Positions 24,301 to 33,300 of a stretch of 64,000 nt of DNA are shown here, piece by piece. The first letter of the stretch is position 1; every line of letters starts with the position of its first letter. The notes under the pieces were generated by a model. The model had not been told where the DNA came from, made no database searches, and saw nothing but the letters and a program-made list of their open reading frames with translations. Source of the stretch: Apostichopus japonicus (Eukaryota > Echinodermata > Holothuroidea > Aspidochirotida > Stichopodidae); assembly GCF_037975245.1 (NCBI RefSeq), contig NC_092567.1, forward strand, positions 21,114,876 through 21,178,875, read 5' to 3'. Both the position numbers and the translations under genes were made by a program.

Positions 24301-27300
24301 CCATGCCAAACCATGTATAACTCTGAACGTTAAAATATCTTTTTTTTTCATTTTGTCACGTTAGAGCCGTCAGAACCACAAAGTATTATCACACAAGACA
24401 AAGCAGCTCCTGAAACATCAAGCTTGCCCGCTCCCTTAGGTACATTCCATTTTTTCTTGCTCTATCTTTCATCGAGTGCAGTAACCATTATTGCGTGTCC
24501 CACAAATTTAATGGAATGCACATCCTTTTCATTTGATTGCAAATGGTACTTTTATTTATTCACAAATGGAAGCTTTAAAGTCCAACAAAACATTTTTATA
24601 GCATTTTTGGAAGCAAAATTATGGTAGCAGCATTTTTTTTTTGGTGGTGGTGGTCAACAATTTTTTTGGGGGGTGGGGGAGGGGCAGTAGAAGCTGAATA
24701 TTAATAAGATCTAGTGACTGGTGATGAGATTAGATTTCGGAAAAAAAATTGTCTCCGAATCACTCGGGCCGTAGTGGAATGAGTTATTCTCTAGCTTGTA
24801 ATTTTCGCAAAGAGAAAAAGAGAAGAAAATACATCGCTTGCTTTCTGCAGTTTTATATAAAAATTATCAATTTTGTTCAAAAGCATGAACCCAATCATTG
24901 TTTCATCGGTATCTGTAAGAAAGCCGCTTTCTCAAATTTATTTTGTCACATTGGTACAGCTGAACAAAGGGCACCAACTCATGTTGCTTCCGTTCCTGTT
25001 TCCCTTGCACCACAAACACATGTTCCCGAATCCTTGTCAACAGGTACTTGTCTCTTTATATTTTCTTCTTTTTTTATATAATTTTTTGCTTTAAATTTAT
25101 GTGTTTGGAAATATCAATAGCTGGTATCGTTTCATATAACCGCATACCTGTTCTCACATGTTTCACCTGAGCAACCCGAATTGGAAAATGGGAAAAATCT
25201 GAATAAAAAGAGAAGGAAAGCAGGGCAAGGGAAACACCTCTTTTCTAGGTCATCAAAGTCGTTGAATTCTTGTGTTTAATCTGGACAAATTTTGTGGAAA
25301 AAATCCTCATTTGAATGCGCCCTGTTATAAGATTGCATATGACTTAGGCTAGCAAGGTTTTAATGAATTGTGAGATAATGTTAACATAATTAGGGCAAAA
25401 CTCACACAACTCCAACTTTCCAGGCTTTTGACAGGTGCCTTAACACTATTATTATGTGAATTTAATCATAAATATAATATACAAGTCCAGTTTGTGTGTT
25501 TTTGCTTCACATCCATATAATTTGCCTACAGTGTTTAAATTCAGTATTAGAATATTGTTTCAAGATAAATCAGAAGGGTGAGGTCACAAGAACAATGACC
25601 TCAATTTAGCATTGGAATTACAGTGTCACTGTGAGGTGACAAATACAGTGGCCTCAATTTTTTTTTTCATAATCATTCACTGTTTCATTTCACAGAGCAA
25701 GTACCTATTACCCAAGCCCCTTCTGTTAATGAACCTTTGTCTTCAGTTACCACACCAGGTATTCACCCTTTTGCCATTATCCTGTTGATTGATACTTTGT
25801 TGACTTATTTCTGTTTTAGTTATAAGAACCATATCTGGAGATTATGATTATTAAGCTATGTGGTGGTTTTATTAATCTCCATATGCACATTAAGCTAATA
25901 TTTCACTTGAATCATAGTATGCCACTGTTTCACCCTCAACACATGGGGCTTGCGCACCAAATTTTTTTGCGAACTTTAGCCTATCAGTTGTTGATTGGAT
26001 GGGGTGCTTCTAAGCTTTAAAAAATTCTGCTTGCATATTTTCTCACTGGTTTAAGGGGCTGTTGGGCAAGGTATGGTGTCCATATGTGCCCTGGTCGCCC
26101 ATTGAACTTCACCCATGGCATGACACTTATGTAACAGACTCATCTGTTGTTATCAATAATTGCATGATGTTGTGTAAAGATGACATCTGCTTTCATTGGT
26201 CATCAATATTGCCCTGAAATAAGGCCAGAAAGTTCAGTAATGGTCACTCATCCTCAAACTTGAGAAACATTTTACTGCCACACTGGAGCGATTTTTCGCT
26301 CTCCTCGATGATAGATATAATTTAGCCTATTTAAGTACTCCACTGATGATGTTAGGGAAGTAAAATTGGTGAGACCTAACCATCAGTGCAAAACCTTTAA
26401 AAATAAACTTTTTTTGCAATGCTAGCCTTCCAACAAAATATGAACAGTTATGACACTGATTTCATTCATTTTTTCATCATCTCCATAGATCCACAAACTA
26501 ACACATCAAATGCTTCTGCTACTCCATCCACTCCAGTAGTCACAGGTATGTCATTCTACTGTCTGCAACCAGAGTTCATAGATTTAAATAATAGTAATAA
26601 TAATCAGCAGTTATTTTTACGACTCTTAAAGGCATTGAAGACTCGCCCCAAACCGCGTGCCGCGCTCTGAAATACTTAATTTTCCGTTGCTTGCAAAATT
26701 ATGTTTTCTTCTTGTCGATACAAAATGAAGACAGTAATGAAACGTGATACCTTGTTATCTTTTATCTAGACCTGAGATGTCCATCGCTGCTACATATGTA
26801 CACTATGTTGTGGGTATAGACCGTAGCTGCATGTATCGACTGTACACTAGTGTCTAATTACCGACGGTAGCAAGCTGTGTGTGTATTTTCTGGGATCGAT
26901 GGTGGTTTCTAACACTTCTGTTGCACCTCATTTGAAACTAGGTCAGATTACCGGCATTAGATTTTTCTTTGTGCGCGAGTCTTCACAACCTTTAAGGGAC
27001 CACAAATGGGCTTATGGAGTTGTACAACTTACACGTCGGGTGGCTTCCAATTCAACATTTCTACTCACATTTTGAATCGTTTCAAGCTTAGAAAGTCATT
27101 TCAGATGGGAAAACTGTAGATTGCTCTTGGATGAAAAACCCACCTTACTATGAACTGGCTGGGTATCAAACCCGGAACCCTCCCGATTGCTAAGCCTCAT
27201 TGCTTCAAATGCCACCGCCTTTATCCATTCGGTCGCAGCAAATGGTTTGTAACCATTGACCATACCTGTGTCTTGTTAAAGGCTTCTTAAACCACACACC

Positions 27301-30300
27301 TGCTTGAACAGCTTCGCATGTAAAGTTCTTCAGTCTAAAATTTAAAACTAGTTGATGGTTTAAAATGTAACCGGTAAATGTGTCTAGTTAAAGACTTGAT
27401 AACCATCTATAGACATGCAAGGTTCTGCTGTCTAACATTAGAAACTGGTTCACAGCTTGGAACAGTAATGTATCTGCACCCTGTGTCTTAGTATGAACTT
27501 ACTATATTCAGTTTTTGTAAGTAAGGTTGTACTGTCCAATGTTGGAGACAGCTACTCACGACTTTGCTGTATTAACTGTATCTGTGAGTAGTTATGTATT
27601 TTACCTACCTACTGCACTGTTGCCTACCCTGCTCAAGAGTATCAGCCATTTTGTAGATTATTTATGTTTGATTAATTTCCAAATAGCCCCATCTTTTAAT
27701 GGGAATCTTTGCCTTAACCTGTTCTGCAGTGTTATTGCGATATAGCGCCATCTATTATTCAACTGCCTGGAATGCTTCAACCTGGGTACAGTATCAGCTT
27801 AGGTTGATATGACAAAACTCTGTTCTACATCTTTCTTCTTTTCTTCTTTTTTTAATAGCACCACCAAGTATGCAGTTGATCTGCTCTTTACCTTCATTAA
27901 AGTATTGTCTCACAGGGCATGAAAAGGGTGTGGGGGGGGAGGGGGTAAGGGAGCAACAGTCTTGAGGGTTTTGAAAATGTAATCATGTGCGATAAGATAC
28001 TGAACATAATGCTAACTGCTATGCTATTTTGTAGCAATATATCCATTTTATATGGCACTTTGTTACTGGGTATTTCATCAGGGATGGTATCTTGCTCTTG
28101 TTCAGCATTGTGTTCTCTTCTTTAAGTTGTTCATTAGTTTGCTCTTCTTGAAAATAAGAACATGCTTCAACACACTTGTAGCAGTCTGAGGCTAAATTTT
28201 GGAATAGAAAGCTAGTATGAGTTCTAATGGGTGGAGTGGGAAAAGAGAATTTGTCGCGTATGAGGCCTGATCCCTCCTCCCCATTCCCCACCACCCCCCC
28301 TCCCCACCGCCCCATAATTTTCACACAGATGAAACCTTCCTACAACATGGTTACTTACTTCATTTTGAGACATTCCACTGTGAATTCAACCTTGTTATTT
28401 TGCTGATACCTTCTTAGGGAAACACTACATAATATGGCTTTAATTTCAACTCCCCCACTGCCACCCTATGAAGGACCACATGTCCTCTTTGCACCATTGG
28501 TTTGTTGCAGCTCAAGTAGCCTAACACACAATGTATATTCAATCATTTCTGTGCCTAAGCTTTAAAGCATTCAATTCTACTATTTCCAGGGGTTGGCATC
28601 ATTTGACCCTTGAGCTGATGATTGCCTGTATTATTTTTGTGATGTAATGTAGGATATGCAACACATCTATGAATTTGATTCCTTCCGGCAAGACAAAATT
28701 TGAGTTCTTTCTCATGTCAACTTTTAAAGGAAAGAGGCCAGCCGGAAGTGTTTGGTACCTAGTAACAGCCTGGCAATTCGCAGCTGCCACTTTATGTTTT
28801 AATTGTATTTCCCCAAAAAATCTCAGAGTTTGTGTTACTCGTGAGTACATCTCACTCCGCTCATCAGACCACAAGCTTTGCAACCACCTTGAAAACCTCG
28901 CAGTGTTTCTCATATTTAAAGCAGCATTAGGAAAGCCATTCCTAAAAACCTTTGTGCCTTATTTCTTGGTTATTGTAAAAGTGAAGTTTGAGTACTAGTC
29001 AAAATTATCAACTGCGTTGTCGTGACCTTTAAGTGTCACACAGTTATCGAAAAAAAGAACCATAAATCAACATAGAAATACAGATTTGATGGGACAATAG
29101 ATAGTTTCCTGTTTTGACCATGATGCTGTCTGTATCAGTTCCTGGGGTTGTCTGAAAGTCACTCGTGCATGTATGTAACTCTTAGGCTTTTCCTCAGGCA
29201 GTAAAATTTCATCACAGTATATCCCTTAGGCTGGGTGAGACGGGTTTGGGATAAGGGGGCACAATGAGAAATTTGAATCGGGGTGATGAATATTACCGGA
29301 AGATCATTTTCATATTTGATGTACTTTCACATTTTTGTTATAAATTTGGTCAGTAGAGATATAAGGAGTTGAGGGTGGGGGCAGGGAGGTAGTGGGGGAA
29401 GAGGGGAGGATATTTAAAAAAAATTCCAGTTATAAATTGTCATATTAAGCAATTTTACAGCCTGGTTAAGTTTAGGTTAAGTTGTGATAGTACTGGAGGT
29501 ACATTACTAGTTTCTCAAATAACGGTGTTGCAGTAGTTACATGTCATATGAGTTCAAACAAACAGTTGGAAAGTTAAGGGTTTCCAAAATCTATTCCCTC
29601 TCCCACTCCCTCCCCCCCCCCCCCTCTGTCCATGCTCCCTGTAGACTTAGTGTATGCCAAATTAAATTTGTACGTCATGGCCAGACAAGATTAATGTAGT
29701 CCTCCAGTTTTCTATGGTTCCTTCCAGCAAATTCAATTAAAATGTCCAAATATGATTTTGATGATAGCCTGCTCAATAAAGTCTTAAAATGCAATAAATA
29801 AATTTGTGCTGGAAGTCTTCCATTCCAACCAAAGTAATTATTCTGAAAGTAATTATTCTTGCAATATCTAACTTGGGATCGTCAGGTTTTTATTTTTGAT
29901 GATGCTGTAATCCTTTTGTGCAGTGGTGGTCATACCTGATAAATTACATATTTAATAACTATTTTTTACCCCCCCCCCCCACACCTAGACTTACACCAGC
30001 ATAACTACATCTCATATATTTCTTTTCCTCGCTTGTCCTTCAGATGAATTATTGCCTCAGAGTTTGCCCTCACCTCCCGCCTCTTTCCGAACTCCGCTAA
30101 GAACGGAGTACACTGAAGGTTTGGCTGTTTTGCCGTGCTGCACACAGTTCAATACTCTTTGGGTTTTTTATTTTATTATTCAAGGCAGAGAACTCACCTG
30201 TTTCATGAAGTTACTTTTGGTTATACAAACAACTTTAGTTCCTGGGGTACTGTTTGCATAAGGATGTGAATTTCCTGAGATCTGTGTTCTCTGGTTGTCC

Positions 30301-33300
30301 TGATTTCGATCAGACAGCCAGGAATGAGGGATCGGTAAAGTTTTGGGCACAAAACAGTGCAGACTATTATTGCAGAACTGATTGTGTATCCATGGTAACA
30401 TCTTCTGCCAGATTAACAAGGTGTGAGTGCAAAATATCAGCAGTTAGTTGAAATAGCTTGACATAAAAACGGCTGTTTTAATAACTCTAGAAATGGTTAC
30501 TTTCTTTGTCAAAATAATGTCAACACAGTACTGTACAGTAGGGCCCTCTAGTGTAGTAACATTGTCATAGTCGGTATCCCAAGAGGTTGGTAGCTTCATT
30601 TGCATATATGTAAATACCTGGGAAGAAATTTCTGAGCACTGTTATAAAGTGATCGTATCACTGGATCAAATCAGTGGGTCCAAGAAGACAGAGAGAATTG
30701 AAACAACTGTTCCGTAGCATCTGAAAATATGAATTTAGTCGTTTCATGAAAATCAACATCGTGGTTTATCGATTCATATTTGTCCTAAAATTGCATATTT
30801 TAAATGCATCACTTTAGGCAGCAATCTATATAGTTTGCATCTATAGTATTCTGCCTTACTTTGCTGGATAAACCGGTTCCCTGGTTACAGACAAAAAAAA
30901 TGCACCACTAGTTAGCTAGCTACAGTACCCATGTTGAATCTATTTAGGTCTGAGTTGCGGTGGAAAGAGTGGTCCATGGCTGTTGTGTATTAAATGCTGT
31001 AACTCCTACTAATACAACCTATTAATGATGATGCTTTTTGATGTAATCCAGCCTACAAAGTTGTGGACACTGTACGTCCTGTTTTGCAATACATCTGATG
31101 GCAAAGATCTTTAATGGTTGTCCGGCGGTGGTCCGAGACAGCCGAGTTTCTGTTTTGGACGGCCACAATCAGCTGTGGAGTTTTGTCCGGCAGACGACCA
31201 GTTGTTTACATTAGATGAAAATTGCATGGTAACTAAATAATCCCTAAAATTGGTGAAATGATGAATTGCTATCACCCCTCCCCCCATCCCCACCATCCTC
31301 CCCCCCCCCAAAGCTGGTGTTCTAATTACCAACCTCAACATCTCTCCTACAGAGACATACTGGTCATATGTCATTTTGCTACATTTCTCTTCCGACAGCA
31401 AAATTTGCTGTATGTCCGTTCGTACAACCAAAATGTATGGCCTGGTCGTTCCGAGGGATGACCAAATGAAATCCTTAAAAATTTGCCTTTTCTTGACGCT
31501 TTCAACTTTTCAACTTCCCACATATGGGGTAAAGAGATGTAAAAAGTCAGACCATTGTAGTCCTCTCTTCCCCGCACCATCCCCACTCCCCCCCCCCGAC
31601 ACCTTCAAACTCCTTTCCGACATCGTTTCTGGACGTCACATCTTGGCAATCCTTCATATAATGTGCTGGCAGTTTCAAGTTTCCTTTTTGCAGATGGTGT
31701 CAACTTGTTGTCATGTTTAATATATATACACTTCATCTTTTTGATTTTGTGTCATGCTGTAGATACATCCCTATATTATACCCCACCCCAACATATGGAT
31801 ATCAAGGGGAAACCCAATCAAGTGCTCCAAGCGAACAAAGGTTTGTTCCCCTCGTTGACGTTACAAGTTTCGAGTTGATTTCTCTCGTTTCTACAAATGC
31901 TCAAATTTTTATCTTCTCTTCCTCAAAACTTTTTGCTTGCTGTGCCATTTGCTGCTTTATTAATTAAGTTGTGCCTTAAATTAATTGACCAACAGCTTTC
32001 TTGTTAATTGTCTTCTGAACTTTTGTTATAAAAATCCAGGAAAAATAATTTAGTGTTCTAATTTTGTAAGGCAGATTTAGAAGGGTTCTGACTTCTCTGT
32101 CTCTAATGAAATACCTTAGTCCCTGTGTGCTTAACAACTGCTGTACATCTTTGCACATTTGTAGCAATTTGACCATTTTTGGTAGCAGGTTAGGATAGAA
32201 TACGGGATCAATTATTACCATCTTAAGACTACTATATACTGTAGATTGACGTATTCATAGAAAGATCTCTCCTGCTGAGTGTCTAAAACAATTTTTATTT
32301 TTATTTATTTATTTATTTTTTTTTAATGGATTTTGAGGTGCTAGAAAATAGAAATGTTTCTACAGCTATTCTGGTTTTCAAAGCTATTTACTTTAAAAAT
32401 ATCAAAATGTGTCGAGTACTCCTTTAAGACTAAACCGATGGTGTTCACCCCCCCCCCCATTCAATGGACAGTAGGTCTAAATAGTACTGCTAATCCACGT
32501 TTTGGTTATATATTCTGATGAAAGAAACCAAAGAACATGAATTCAATGTAAGTCACCATAGCGAGCCCAATGGTGAAGTCCACACCATTTGCCCTTGACT
32601 AAATCAAAATTTGAAATGCATTGTAAATGGCTTTTAATTTGATTCCAAAACAGTGTGGGCTTTTTTAACCTGGTTTTGTTTTGTTATTACTAACTGACCT
32701 ATTGGGAATGTGTACTTGAATAAATAGATAAAAGCCACCTTCACCATTTGCCTTTGACCAAATCTAAACTTGAAATGCATTGTAAATGGCTTTATTTTAT
32801 TCCAAAACAATATGGGCTTTTTTAACCTGGTTTTGTTTTTAGTCTTGAGTGAGTTTTGTGTAGTTATTACATACTGACTTATTGGGAATGTGTACTTGAA
32901 TAAATAGATAAAAGCAACCTTTGTAGACATGTCTCTGATGTTTCAAAGGTCTTTTCTCATTAAAACGAAAAGAGGGGGGAAAAAGTGATTTAGAAATATA
33001 TCCTGACCTGAATGCAGTGTCTATTATAGATCTACAACATCAAAAAATACTTTTATTCTTCTAATATTTGTCTTTGCCCCTACTTATAAGTGGTCGTGAC
33101 TTCTAAAGGAAGTGTGCATCGTGTCGATTGAGGAAATGCTCCCACATTTTAAAAAGGTGGATTATGTCGCTCTGCTCATGAGAACAGTAAGAACAGTTTC
33201 CCTATAAAAGTCAAAGGGCAGAAATGGTTGAAATTCAGATTTTTACAGTAGTTATGTAGTTGATGTACTTTAACAATTTATATATGTGATTGCACAGACA

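Larger units (their letters stand above)
26546..30043. other. Intron 10 (3.5 kb)
   Basis: Holds a minus-strand tRNA-derived SINE head (27157-27237) and a possible cassette exon (27859-27927), both listed separately, plus poly-G and poly-C runs. The opposing 104- and 109-residue frames at 28599-28998 overlap on both strands and look like a repeat and not a gene. Confidence 0.5.

Noticed and set aside
28599-28998. 104- and 109-residue frames on opposite strands
   Set aside because: They overlap almost completely within an intron; more likely a dispersed repeat than a gene, though I cannot name the family.
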